DNA of 64,000 nucleotides from Prorocentrum cordatum. Its lineage: Eukaryota > Sar > Dinophyceae > Prorocentrales > Prorocentraceae. The position numbers were made by a program, and so were the translations under genes. This document shows, piece by piece, positions 9,875-20,100 of the stretch. The stretch is from positions 120,001 through 184,000 of the forward strand of contig CAUYUJ010021071.1 in assembly GCA_963575745.1 (NCBI GenBank), given 5' to 3'. The stretch's first letter is position 1. Each line of letters begins with the position of its first letter. The notes under the pieces were generated by a model. That model ran no database searches and was not told the DNA's origin. It saw nothing but the letters and a program-made list of their open reading frames with translations.

Positions 9875-10210
9875 TATGCCATGTCATACCATATCATATC
9901 ATAGCATGTCATATCAAAAGTAGATCATACCATACCAGCTCAGATCATTTCATATATATATATGGATGTATGTATATACATGTATGTATATATGTATATA
10001 TACATATATGTGTGTATGTATGTATAGATATACGTATGTGTATAGATACATCACCATTACCATTCCATCCCTCGCCCCTCCTCCACCTCTCTCTCTCTCT
10101 CTCCCTCTCTCCCTGCCCCCCTCTCTCTCGCACTCTCCCTCTTTCTCTCCCTCTCCCTCTCCCTCTCCCTCTCTCGCTCTTTCCCTCTCTCTCCCCCCTC
10201 TTTTTCTGTC
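9875..10210. repeat. CATAC/CATAT, (TATG)n and (CT)n simple repeats
   Basis: A degenerate pentanucleotide (CATAC/CATAT, 9880-9950) is followed by TATG/TATA repeats (9951-10045) and a pyrimidine tract of CTCTCT and CTCCCT units (10085-10205). All are low complexity. The following 300 bases (10211-10540) hold a few short GCTAAA/GATAGCT repeats and no gene. Confidence 0.85.
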
Positions 10211-10540
10211 AGCGAACCAGGACAGAAACGAGTTGCAACGTGGTTAGCCAGCCGCGCTAAACAGGTTAAGTCAGATGGCTAAATTAGTGCTAAATGCGCT
10301 AAATACAGATAGCTCGATCCGTTAAGTGCAGATAGCTAACCATGGCCAACTTGGATAGCAAACCTGGTTCCAAACACCCCAAACACATGTAAGCACCCCA
10401 ACTAGTTCACAGACACCGCGGTGATCCCAGTAAGAGACTCCCAGGACGCCCCCAAGCTCTCCGGAGGCACCTAAAGGTCCTCCTGTACTTCCTCCTCCTC
10501 CTCCTCCTCGTCCTCGTCGAAGGCCTTCTCAATAGAGCAT

Positions 10541-10907
10541 CAAGGGCCAAGCAGACGTAACGAAAGTCTGGGGCAGGAGGGGCGCCCTAGACTTTGACCC
10601 AGCAAGCGTAAGGGAAAGTCTAAGGCGGAGCGGGGGGGCTCTAGGGTTTGGCCCTGCAGGCGTGAGGAAACACCTGGGGCAGAGGGGGTGCGCCCTAGGA
10701 CGTTGGCTCTGCAGGCGCAAGGAAAAATCGGAGGCGGGAGGGGAGCGCCCTGGACTTCGGCCCAGCAGGCGCAAGGATAAATCTTCACCGAAAAACGAGG
10801 CGCCTTGGACTTTGGGCCCAACAGGCGCCGGGAAAAGTCTAGGGCGGGGGGGCGCCGTAGACTGTGGCCCAGCAGGCGCGAGGAAAAGTCTAGGGCTGAG
10901 CGGAAAA
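10541..10907 (+). repeat. ~62-bp minisatellite, locus 1
   Basis: About six degenerate copies of a unit that reads roughly GCGCCCTAGACTTTGGCCCA, then GCAGGCGYRAGGAAAAGTCT, then AGGGCGGAGNGGGG. The same family recurs in the same orientation at 12975-13255. Unit length varies, so frames drift and overlapping ORFs are repeat artefacts. Confidence 0.85.
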
Positions 10908-11195
10908 GGATAAGCACCCTAGAATCCCACCAGCCCTCTGGGCGTCGGTGGTTTAGAGAGTTTCCTCTTCCACCCCTCCATCTTCCCCTTCGGGGAGGTG
11001 TTTATCTCTGTTCACTATTAATGAACACCCCCTCCCCCAAGCGACTGGGGGCCAACCGGAGTCCATGACAACACCCCCCCACCATCCCTTGTCAACAACA
11101 ATACAAAACACACTCTGCCTCCAAATTCGGAACATGCGCAGCCAACCCGATGCGGCCCCCCCCCACCCTCCCTGTCAAAAAACAATACAGAGTAC

Positions 11196-11367
11196 ACTTG
11201 GCGGCGGCGGCGGCTGCGGCGGCTGCGGCGGCGGCGGCGGCTGCGGCGGCTGCGGCGGCGGCGCGGCGGTCGGCGGCAGCGGGGCGGCGGCGGCGGCGGC
11301 GGGCTGCGGCGGCGGCGGCGGCAGTGGCGGTGCCGGCTGCGGTTGCGGCGGCGGTTTGGCAGCGAAG

Positions 11368-11408
<41 letters not shown>

Positions 11409-11462
11409 GCGGCGGCGGCGGCGGCGGCGGAGGCGGAGGCGGCGGCGGCGGCGGCGGACTGG
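11196..11462 (+). repeat. (GGC)n microsatellite
   Basis: Interrupted GGC/GCG triplets over about 265 bp, giving poly-Gly, poly-Ala and poly-Arg in the three plus frames and poly-Pro or poly-Ala on the other strand. A gene is not supported. Confidence 0.92.
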
Positions 11463-11649
11463 CCCCCAGTAGCTCCCCATCCAAAGACGACTGCTGAATA
11501 TGCTGAGGGTCGGGCCAGACTCGGGTGCTACGTATGTGTTGGGAGGGCGGGTGGGAGTGAGCGAGACGGCTTGCGGGCGGGGAGGGGGTCTTGACCCCTC
11601 CCCCTATCCCCTCCCCATGGACCTGGACGGGGGTGGGTAGCGAGTCGCC

Positions 11650-12500
11650 GGGGCGTCCAAAACGGCCTCGGCGAAGAAGCCAAAATTATTGATTTTACCA
11701 TGGTTTTGGTTCCATTTGGGCCTCCTGGGGGGGGGGCTGTAATTAGCACCCCCCCTCCTGTGATCGATCTCACCCAATATGGCCCAAAGATGGCCCACAA
11801 GGCTCCCAAAGGTGCCCCAAAAAGACCCCAAGAGGCCCCCAGGAGGCCCCCAGAAGGCCCCCAGGATGCCCCCAAGAGACTCCCAAAAGACCTCCAAGAG
11901 ACCTCCACGAGGCCCCAAGAGGCCCCCCAGAGGCACCCAAGACGCTCCAAGAGGCCTCGGCGACAATGCCAAAATCGCTGATTTGACGAAGGTTGTGGCC
12001 ACATTCTGGCCTCCTGGGGGGGGCACTGCTTCAGATGACTCCAAGGGCGCCTGGGAAAGCCAAAGATGATCTCCAAGATGGCTCAAGATATCCCAAGATG
12101 TCTCAAGATGGCGCCCACGATGCCCCAAGAGGCCCCAAGACCGCTCCAGACAGCTCCAAGTGGCCAAAGAGCTCCCCCAGGAGGCCACGAAGAGGCCAAC
12201 AGCATTCCAAAACTTTGGGAAAATCCATGTGTTTGGCTCTCTCGCCGAGGCCTCAAGATTGCTCCAAGATCGCCCGAGAGGGCTCCAAGAGCGCTCCCAA
12301 GGCTCCCAAGAGCGCTTCAAGATGGCCCCAAGAGGCGCCCAGGAGGCCCCAGGAGGCCCCAACAGGCGCCCAACAGGCCTCCAAGAGGCTCCCAAGAGAC
12401 CCCCAGGAGGCCCCAAGAAGCTCTCCGAGGCACCCAAGACGCTCTAAAAAGCGTCCGGGACCGCCAAGAGGCCCCCAAGACGCTCCAAGAAGCCTCCACT
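11650..12500 (+). repeat. CCCAAGAGG-rich degenerate minisatellite, locus 1
   Basis: Short units around GGCCCCAAGAGGCC/GCCCCCAAGAGACTCC fill most of the interval. Three longer landmarks recur inside it. 'CTCGGCGAAGAAGCCAAAAT ... GGGCCTCCTGGGGGGG' (from 11662) and 'CTCGGCGACAATGCCAAAAT ... TGGCCTCCTGGGGGGGG' (from 11957) are 295 bp apart, with a more distant form near 12205-12260. So a ~300-bp higher-order unit carries the short repeats. Related sequence in inverted orientation lies at 60600-60760 and possibly 62815-63060. Confidence 0.8.
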
Positions 12501-12974
12501 GGGGAACCCTTCCTCTGTGTGCTGCCCGCTTCCCTGATCGAGGCAATTCCTTTGGGCATCGTTTCTGGATGGGCTGGTGGGGATTTTTTTCCTCGCGGGC
12601 GCTAGCGGACGCGCAGGCGCCGAGTCGACAGCCGGAATCAGAACCTACCGCCGGTGGGGCAGCCGGCTGAGGCTGAGCTGGCTGAGCTGACTGCAAACGG
12701 CAAGGGTAGCAGATGCAAACGTGCGGGTGAATTAGGTCCTGCACGCCAGGAGATGTCGTGACCTGTTCTGTATCTACAGACCAGACGTCGACCTAGCGAG
12801 GCGGTGCCGCCAAACGGGCAGACCCGGGACGGCGGTCCGAGAGGTGCAATCGCGCTCGAACTCAAGAGGGTACCGTGGGAGAAAGTCACCAGGTACGCAA
12901 ACGGACCTTGTCGCCACAGGCGCCAGGGGTCAGGGCCACAGCTGGAGGCTGGTGGGGATTCGCGGAGTGTCAAC
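12501..12974. other. Spacer without an assignable gene
   Basis: Non-repetitive sequence of moderate GC. Short ORFs on both strands are unconvincing; the minus-strand ORF at 12638-12976 (112 codons) has no recognisable motif. Confidence 0.5.
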
Positions 12975-13255
12975 AATTTTGCCCAACAGGCAAAATGAAG
13001 AATCTAAGGCTGAGGGGGCGCCCTAGACCTTGGCCAAGCAGGCGTGAGGAAAGGTCTAGGACGGAGGAGAGGCGCCCTAGACTTTGGCCCAGCAGGCGAA
13101 GGGAAAAGTCTAGGGCGGAAAAGGGGGGGCGCGCCCTGGACTTTGGCCCAGCAGGCGCGAGGCAATGTCTAGGGCGGAGAAGGGGGGGCGTCGTTCACTT
13201 GGGCTCAGCAGTCGTAAGGGAAATTCTATGGCGGGGAGACTTTGGCCCAGCGCGG
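12975..13255 (+). repeat. ~62-bp minisatellite, locus 2
   Basis: Four to five copies of the family seen at 10541-10907, same strand (AGACTTTGGCCCAGCAGGCG, AAAAGTCTAGGGCGGA). The two loci are separated by the CCCAAGAGG family and a GGC microsatellite. Confidence 0.85.
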
Positions 13256-13316
13256 TCAGGTGCGAGGGCCTAGCGAAACACAAGATCTTCTGGTCTGGAC
13301 TCCCTCCCAAACCTGC

Positions 13317-14260
13317 TTAACTCCCTGGCATCCGCCCCGCTCCCAGCTCCCAGCCCCCCCCAGGTCGCCCTTGACTGAATGGAAGCGCCCAGGGCGGCGT
13401 CGGTCCGTCCCCTCGCGGTTGGCTCCACGACCTCGTTCCGACGGGGCACCCTCCGCGCCCTCGCCGTCGCCCGCGCGCGGGCCGCTGCTGGCCGCCGCGA
13501 CCCGGTTCTCGTCGGATGCCCCGCCGAGGACGCGGAAGCGCTGGAAGTGCAGGACGAGCCTGTCTGCAGACTTTTCCACGCACTCGCGGCCATCCGACTC
13601 GCCGGCGCGCGGAAAGATGCCGCCGCCCTCGCCGCCGAGCTTCCTGCCGAGGAGTTTCTCGGCGCCTGGGCGCTCGGAGCCGACCAGGACCCGCCTCGAT
13701 CCAGGCGCCGCGAAGGCGACCCTGCCAGCTCGGGCAGGACTCGACGCGGACGACGACGTTGCACACCTCAATGCCGCAGATCGGCCAAGTGCGGCGTGAC
13801 TCCTTGATGACGTCGCCGGCCGTCAGCTGTTCAATGGCGTCGAAAACCTGGGCGCTGGAGTGCGCGATCCGCATGGCACGCGCGCGCGGTCCTGCTCCTC
13901 CACGCGGCGGGCCATCGCCGCGGCCCTCGCCTCCGCCCGCCGGGGCTGCAGCTCGACCCGCGCCGCCGGCAGCGTCTTCGCGGGCGCGAGCTCGCGGCGA
14001 TTGCGACTTCGGGGCGCGCCCTCGGCTGGCCCCGCGTCGCGGCCCAGGGCGAGGGCCCCCCCCCCGATCCCCGCCCGCCCGCGACCTCGCCCGCGGCCAG
14101 CAGAAGCGCGCAGCCGCGGTGCACGGCCGCAGCCGGCCGCCGTCGCAACGCCACAGCGGGGCGGCGCTGCGCGGGCGGCGCAGCTCGCGAGCCTGGGCCC
14201 CTCGTCGCGGCAACGCCGCCGGCGTGCCGAGGAACGCAGGGCGCCTGCGGGGGAGCTGTT
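13317..14260 (-). pseudogene. Possible decayed coding region, minus strand
   Basis: On the minus strand two frames in sequence look protein-like: one containing MRIAHSSAQVFDAIEQLTAG and DVIKESRRTWPICGIEVCNV (13875 down to about 13745), the other containing GRVAFAAPGSRRVLVGSERP and SADRLVLHFQRFRVLGGASD (about 13730 down to 13510). They would join by a frameshift near 13730 and do not have an obvious intron between them. Upstream and downstream parts are GC-rich Arg/Ala/Gly runs. No family is recognised. It may be an old gene fragment or chance open frame in GC-rich DNA. Confidence 0.25.
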
Positions 14261-14480
14261 AGCGCTGGTTCAAGTGGGGCCAGGGGCCGGCGCGCAGCGC
14301 GCCCGTGCCCGCAAACAGAATCTGCAACCTTGAGCCCAAGATGACTGCAAGCAGAATGCCGCGGCACACATGGACATGCGATGCGATCGACAGCGTCCGC
14401 GATCGCAATGGCATCATTGCATCGCCAATAAAATGCACAACCACTTATAGATTGCACAGCCCATATAGTGCACAACAGGG

Positions 14481-15800
14481 GGCGGCGAGGTCCCGAGGTG
14501 GTCCGCGTATGACGTACCTCCGCTGGGCCTCCCAGGAGCCCACGAAAGTGGCGACAATTGCGCAGATCGCAAGCCCCCCAGGGGGCGGCGAGGTCCCGAG
14601 GTGGTCCGCGTATGACGTACCTCCGCTGGGCCTCCCAGGAGCCCGCGAAAGTGGCGACAATTGCGCAGATCGCAAGCCCCCCCAAGGGGCGGCGAGGTCC
14701 CGAGGTGGTCCGCGTATGACGCACCTCCGCTGGGCCTCCCAGGAACCCACGAAAATGGCGACAATTGCGCAGATCGCAAGCCCCCCCAAGGGGCGGCGAG
14801 GTCCCGAGGTGGTCCGCGTATGACGCACCTCCGCTGGGCCTCCCAGGAGCCCACGAAAGTGGCGACAATTGCGCAGATCGCAAGCCCCCCCAAGGGGGCG
14901 GCGAGGTCCCGATGTGGTCCGCGTATGACGCACCTCCGCTGGGCCCCCAAGGAGCCCACGAAAGTGCCGACAATTGCGCAGATCGCAAGCCCCCACAAGG
15001 GGGCGGCGAGGTCCCGAGGTGGTCCGCGTAAGACGTACCTCCGCTGGGCCTCCCAGGAGCCCACGAAAATGGCGACAATTGCGCAGATCGCAAGCCCCCC
15101 AAGGGGCGGCGAGGTCCCGAGGTGGTCCGCGTATGACGTACCTCCGCTGGGCCTCCCAGGAGCCCACGAAAGTGGCGACAATTGCGCAGATCGCAAGCCC
15201 CCCCAAGGGGGCGACGAGGTCCCGAGGTGGTCCGCGTATGACGTACCTCCGCTGGGCCTCCCAGGAGCCCACGAAAGTGGCGACAACTCGCGCAGATCGC
15301 AAGCCCCCCAAGGAGCGGCGAGGTCCCGAGGTGGTCCGCGCATGACGCACCTCCGCTGGGCCTCCCAATAGCCCACGAAAGTGGCGACAGTTGCGCAGAT
15401 CGCACGCCCCCCCCAGGGGGCGGCGAGGTCCCGAGGTGGTCCGCGTATGACGTACCTCCGCTGGGCCTCCCAGGAGCCCACGAAAGTGGCGACAATTGCG
15501 CAGATCGCAAAGCCCCCAAAAGGGGCGGCGAAGTCCCGAGGTGGTCCGCGTATGACGCACCTCCGCTGGGCCTTCCAGAAGCCCGCGAAAATAGCGACAA
15601 TTGCGCAGATCGCAAGCCCCCCCGCAAGCTGCTCGAGGTCCCGAGGTGGTCCGCGTATGACGCACCTCCGCTGGGCCTCCCAGGAGCCCACGAAAGTGGC
15701 GACAATTGCGCAGATCGCACCCCCCCAGGGAGCGGCGAGGTCCCGAGGCGGTCCGACGCACCTCAGCTGGGCCTCCCAGGAGCTCACGAAAGTGGCGACA
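14481..15800 (-). repeat. ~104-bp satellite, 13 copies, locus 1
   Basis: Thirteen head-to-tail copies with spacing 102-107 bp. Read on the minus strand the unit contains GCGATCTGCGCAATTGTCGC, CACTTTCGTGGGCTCCTGGG and AGGCCCAGCGGAGGT. Copies differ by a few substitutions and by length changes in the C run (AAGCCCCCCCAAG), which shift the frame. The unit has no stop in any minus-strand frame, which produces three overlapping minus ORFs of 488-629 codons and one plus ORF of 236 codons. I attribute these to the repeat, not to genes. The same satellite occurs in opposite orientation at 57421-58640. Confidence 0.95.
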
Positions 15801-15946
15801 TTTGTCGGACCGCCGCCTGACGGCACGAGAAAAGAGGAGAAGGGAACACAGGAAACAGGAGAGAAGCAGGAGGGGAGGAGAGGGGAGGAGGAGGAAGGAC
15901 GGGGCGACCACACTGCTCTATTCAAAACGAGAACCCAGCACATGAG
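15801..15946 (-). repeat. Flank shared with the second ~104-bp satellite locus
   Basis: At 15905-15946 the sequence contains TTCAAAACGAGAACC with ACCACACTG before it and CACATGAGG after it. The reverse complement of 57326-57364 contains TTCAAAGCGAGAACC with ACCACAGTG before and ACATACAGG after, and a GGAGGAGGAGG tract lies on the array side in both. The two satellite arrays therefore share unique sequence beyond the tandem unit, on the same side relative to the repeat. Confidence 0.6.
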
Positions 15947-15987
15947 GATTGGGGGAAAAAAAAGGCTCGCGTGCGGACGCGCTGATT

Positions 15988-15991
<4 letters not shown>

Positions 15992-16034
<43 letters not shown>

Positions 16035-16165
16035 CACACACACACACACGCACCCACATATTCATATACATATACATAAACATATTCATTTACATAATCA
16101 CACACATGTATACATATACATATACACACACCTATATAGATATGTATATATATATGACATCCCAG
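15992..16165. repeat. (CA)n followed by CATA/TATA repeats
   Basis: A CA dinucleotide tract (15992-16050) grades into CATA and TATA repeats up to about 16160. No gene. Confidence 0.9.
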
Positions 16166-16239
16166 CACGATGTTTGAAAGAGACAAAGAAAACAAACCAA
16201 AAACATGCGCGCGCGATCTTGCGAATGCCTGAAAACTGC

Positions 16240-16915
16240 ATGTGTTTCATCACTTCGGGCGCGTTCGCATCGAAATCGCCGAGCGCCCTTGCCCGCGCGC
16301 CGTCGCTAGAATCCGCTGCGTAAATATGACGGGGTGCGCGCGCGTCGTCGCGAACGCATGCCGAAATCCGTCAAAAGCCTCTGGTTTCGCAGCGGTTCGA
16401 AAACCGAATGCCCAAAAAACATAAACCGCATGGATTCGCAACATCCGTCGTCAAAAAAGCGCGCGTTCGCGCCGTTGCGATTCTTACGAAACCATGAGTT
16501 GTTCAACGCATTCATGGAAATATGCCAAACGTGCCCCCCGCGCCGAATGCCGAAATCGTTCGAACGCCCTTGCGGGTGCTCTCGCGCGCCGGCCGCGCGA
16601 ACATGTCGAACTCCTTCCAAGGCCTCCATCGCCGACGCGAGGGCGCCGTCATCGTCGTCGGCGCGATCAGCGTCGGCGCAGTCATTGGCCCTGCCGTCGT
16701 CGTTGTCAACCTCGTCGCCACCGCTACTGGCATCATCGTGTCTGCCGTCGTCGACGTTGCCATGATGCCGAGTCCGCCCAAGTCACCGACCCGCGCTCGC
16801 GTGCCCGTTGGGAAGTGCCAAGAAGTCAGCGCCGCCGCGGCCGCGTCGGTCGCGCCAAACTAGCTGGACGCTGCGCCCGCGAGCATGCGCGGGCTAGCGC
16901 GGCCGCAGCCATGCA
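16240..16915 (+). repeat. Composite dispersed repeat, copy 1
   Basis: Modules shared with other loci, in order: CGCGCGTCGTCGCGAACGCA followed by ATGCCGAAATCC; ATGCCGAAATCGTTCGAACG with CCCTTGCG; then a ~250-bp block beginning CATCGCCGACGCGA and ending CGCGTCGGTCGCGCCAAACTA. The block matches 19692-19945 at most positions. In one frame the block encodes LHRRREGAVIVVGAISVGAV, which also holds in the second copy as LHRRREDAVAVVGAIGIGAV. Substitutions are not confined to third positions, so I treat it as a repeat with an open frame rather than a gene. Confidence 0.7.
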
Positions 16916-16939
16916 ACAGCCAATGTTCGTCGTTCGCGT

Positions 16940-17092
16940 CGTCGCCGTCCCCCCTCCTGCCTCGTCGTTGTCGTCGTTGCCGTCGTTGTCGCCGTCGTCC
17001 TCCCTCCTCCCTCGTCGTCGTCTTCGTTGGCGTCGTCGTCGTTGTCTTCGTCGTCGTCGTCGTCGTCGTCGTCGGCGTCATCGGCATCGGCG

Positions 17093-17125
<33 letters not shown>

Positions 17126-17275
17126 GCGTCGTCGTCGTCGTCGACGGTGTCGTCGTCGTCGTTGTCGTCGTCAAACTCGTTGGAGACATCGGCGGTGTCG
17201 TCGTAGTGGGTGTCGGCGGCGCCGTCGTCGTCGTTGTCGCTGTCGTGGTCGGCGTCGGTGTCGTGGCCAAATGCC
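16940..17275 (+). repeat. (TCG/GTC)n microsatellite
   Basis: Interrupted GTCGTCGTC triplets giving poly-Val/Ser/Arg on plus and poly-Asp/Thr on minus. Just after it comes GACCAAACTGCGGGTGGGAG, a motif that also follows the TCG tract at 18412 and the block at 20032. Confidence 0.9.
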
Positions 17276-17640
17276 ATGTGGTACCTACCGTCACGGTTTT
17301 GTCTTAAACTGTCTTGCGACCAAACTGCGGGTGGGAGGGTGGGATGTTTGCACGAGCAGCGGAGAGGACAGCTTCAAGACGGTCAAAGTGGATTCTCATG
17401 TTTAAAATCTATAAAGAAGTAAAAATTCCCCCCCCCTCCCCGGAGGTATCGCTACCCCTTTTTTTTCGGGTGTGTAAATCAAATATGATTCTGACCACAT
17501 GTCCATCCTAAATATGAAACTACCCTACCCCAGGGGGGCCAGATTCCCCCCCCTGAGGTTCCCTGGTAAAAAGCACTCTGCGGTGACAGTTTTGGTTCTA
17601 ACAGATCACTTTTCACAAACGCCTTCCAAAAAATAGGACG

Positions 17641-17905
17641 AAGTGCACACGCGCGCGCGTCGTCGCGCGCGCATGCCAAAATCCTTCTGTCAAAATCTGT
17701 CGAACGCCCTTGCGCGTGTGCCGTCGCGAGAATCCTCTGCAAAAAAAACCAAGTGCAGACGCGCGCGTCGTCGCGCGCGTATGCCGAAAACCTTCAGAAC
17801 CCATCGTTTTCGGAAGGATTTCAAAATCGCGTGCCCAAGAAACATACAAAAACACAAGGATTCGCAACACGGATTTTCAACAAAAGCGTGCGCGCGCGCT
17901 CTTGC
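17641..17905 (+). repeat. Composite dispersed repeat, copy 2
   Basis: Carries two copies of the CGCGCGTCGTCGCGCGCG-ATGCC module, TGTCGAACGCCCTTGCGCGT, a diverged AAACATACAAAAACACAAGG and GGATTCGCAACACGGATTTT. All have counterparts at 16336-16470 and 18925-19070. It runs directly into a TCG microsatellite at 17905. Confidence 0.65.
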
Positions 17906-18079
17906 GTCATCGTCGTCGTCGTAGTCGTCGTCGTCGCCGTCGTCCCTCCTCCCGCGTCGTCGTCGTCGCCTACGTCGTCCTCTGTCTTTCCTCGTGTTCG
18001 TCGTCGTCGTCCTCTTTGGCGTCGTGGTCGTTTCCGTCGTCGTTGTCGCCGTGGTCGTCCTTCCTCCGTCCCGTCCGTC

Positions 18080-18114
<35 letters not shown>

Positions 18115-18411
18115 GTCATTGTCGTCGTCGTCATCCCTCCTCCCTCGTCGTTGTCGTCGTCGGCGTCGCCGTCCTTCCTCCTTCTTCGTCGTTCGCGTCG
18201 TCGCCGTCCTCCCTCCTCCCTCGTCGTTGTCGTCGTTGTCGTCGTTGTCGCCGTCGTCGTCATTCCTCCTCCCTTGTCGTCGTCTTCGTTGGCGTCGTCG
18301 TCGTCTTCGTCGTCGTCGGCGTCGTTGTCGTCGTCGAAGTCGTCGGAGACGTCGTCGGTGTCGTCGTAGTCGTTGTCGTCGGTGTCGTCGGAGTCGGTCT
18401 CAAGAGGTGTT
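17905..18411 (+). repeat. (TCG/GTC)n microsatellite with TCCCTCCTCCCTCG interruptions
   Basis: Long TCG/GTC tract with repeated interruptions GTCGTCGCCGTCCTCCCTCC. It ends before GCTAACCAAGTTGCGGGTGG, the same follow-on sequence as after the tract at 16940-17275. The next 400 bases (18450-18840) hold a few ATAGATTGCACAGC-like motifs and no gene. Confidence 0.88.
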
Positions 18412-18844
18412 GCTAACCAAGTTGCGGGTGGGTGGGTGGGATGTTTGCAAGAGCGCGGGATGTGTCACAGCATGGGTAACAATCAACTTCACCGCATAGA
18501 TTGCACAGCATCGATGGCACGCCACAGATTGAACAGCATAGCTTGCAGCTTCCAAACATTTACTGCACACGACAAATAGCACATCACATGCCTTGTACAA
18601 CGTCGATTGCACGCACCATATCGCCCAGTGCAGGTTGCCCTCCCGCGCGCTGCACCACACGGAATCTCCATTTCTGAGAAGGAAAAAAATACCCCCCAAA
18701 TAAAAATGATGATGACCCCCTGGGAACTGATGCTAAACGCATAGGATTCTGACCCACTGCCCATCCCACCTCTGATTCATACAACCCCAGCCAGGTCGAC
18801 ATCCGCCCCCCCCCCCGCCATCCTCTTCAACAAATGCTACGCGC

Positions 18845-19205
18845 GCGCTCGCGAATCAAAACTGATAAGGTTGTTCCGAATCCCCTGCCCCCCCCCAAAA
18901 ATAAAAAAACTAAGCGAAGTGCACGCGCGCGTCGTCGCGAGCGCATGCCAGAATCTCACAAAAACTGCAGGTTTCAGAATTATTCCGAAATCGAATGTAA
19001 ATAAACCTGCAAACGCATTAGATCTGGCCACGCGGATTTTCACAAAAAGCATGCGCGCGCTTTTGCGAAGTCGTAAGAGAGCCACCGGTTTTTCAAGATT
19101 TCTAGAACATGCTACCGAACGGGCTTCGCGCGCGCGCATGTCGAAATCGTTCGAACGCTCTTGCGCGCGTGCCGTCGCGAGGATCCCTCCCCCCCAAAAA
19201 AAAAT
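18845..19205 (+). repeat. Composite dispersed repeat, copy 3
   Basis: Modules in order: GTGCACGCGCGCGTCGTCGC, a variable ~100-bp middle, AAGAGAGCCACCGGTTTTTC, AAGATTTCTAGAACATGCTA, and CATGTCGAAATCGTTCGAAC. The last three recur with near identity at 19503-19580. Confidence 0.7.
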
Positions 19206-19284
19206 ATAAACAATATATATATATATATATATATAAAGAAAAAAGAAGAAAAAGAAGAGGGAAAACAAAAAAAAAACACGAATT

Positions 19285-20100
19285 GCACGCGAGCGCGTCG
19301 TCGCGCGCAATTGCCAAAATCCTCCAAATAACTTCCCGTTCGGAAGGAAACCCAAATCGAGTGCCAAACCACATGCAAACAAATTAGGTATCGCAACGCT
19401 TCTTCTCATTAGTATATATATATGTATATATATATATATGTATACACACATATACGTATATCACAAATAATTATTTGCAAATACGCGCGATTGCGGCTTC
19501 TTAAGAGAGCCACCTTGTTTTTTCAAGATTTCCAGAACATACTACCGAACGGCATCGCGCGCGCATGTCGAAATCGTTCGAACGCCCTTGCGCGCGTGCC
19601 GGAATGGCGCGATTCGTCAAATAATACAAGGATACCACGCGAGCCACTCTCGCGCGTCTGCCACGCGCGCATTTCGCATACTTCTCAAAACCTTCATCGC
19701 CGACGCGAAGACGCCGTCGCCGTCGTCGGCGCGATCGGCATCGGCGCCGTCACTGGCCGCGCCGTCGTCGCTGTCAGCAGCGCCACCAACATCGCAACTA
19801 CCATCACCGTCGCGCCCACAATCGTCGACATTGCCGCGATGCCGCGACCGCCCAAGTCACCGACTCGCACTCGAGTGCCCGCCTAGATGCTCCGAGCGGC
19901 CAACGCCGCTGCGGCCGCGTCGGTCGCGCCAAACTACCCGGCCGCCGCGCGCGCGCGGGCTGGCGCGGCCGCGGAGATGCGCCAGCCAGCGCCAAGAACT
20001 CATCAAAATCGCCGCCGCGCGAGGTTTGCAAACCAAGTTGCGGGCGGGCGGGCGGGGCGCTCGCGCGAGCAGCGGAGCGGGCAATTCACTGCAAACAGAA
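19285..20100 (+). repeat. Composite dispersed repeat, copy 4 (longest)
   Basis: Contains the GCGCGTCGTCGCGCGCAATT module, a TATA microsatellite, AAGAGAGCCACCTTGTTTTT, GTCGAAATCGTTCGAACGCC, the ~250-bp CATCGCCGACGCGA block (19692-19945) and the AACCAAGTTGCGGGCGGGCG tail (20032). Together with copies 1-3 this shows a modular element of up to ~1 kb repeated four times in 4 kb. Confidence 0.7.

Noticed and set aside
11092-11497. Poly-Ala/poly-Gly ORFs over the GGC tract
   Set aside because: Present in all frames on both strands; pure microsatellite translation.
13831-15720. 629-codon minus ORF over the ~104-bp satellite
   Set aside because: Its frame drifts through the unit as copy length changes and two other minus frames are equally open, so it is a by-product of the repeat. 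Kept only as a testable finding.
14481-15800. CRISPR-like array (regular repeats)
   Set aside because: The copies are directly adjacent ~104-bp units with no unique spacers and no cas-like genes. This is a satellite.
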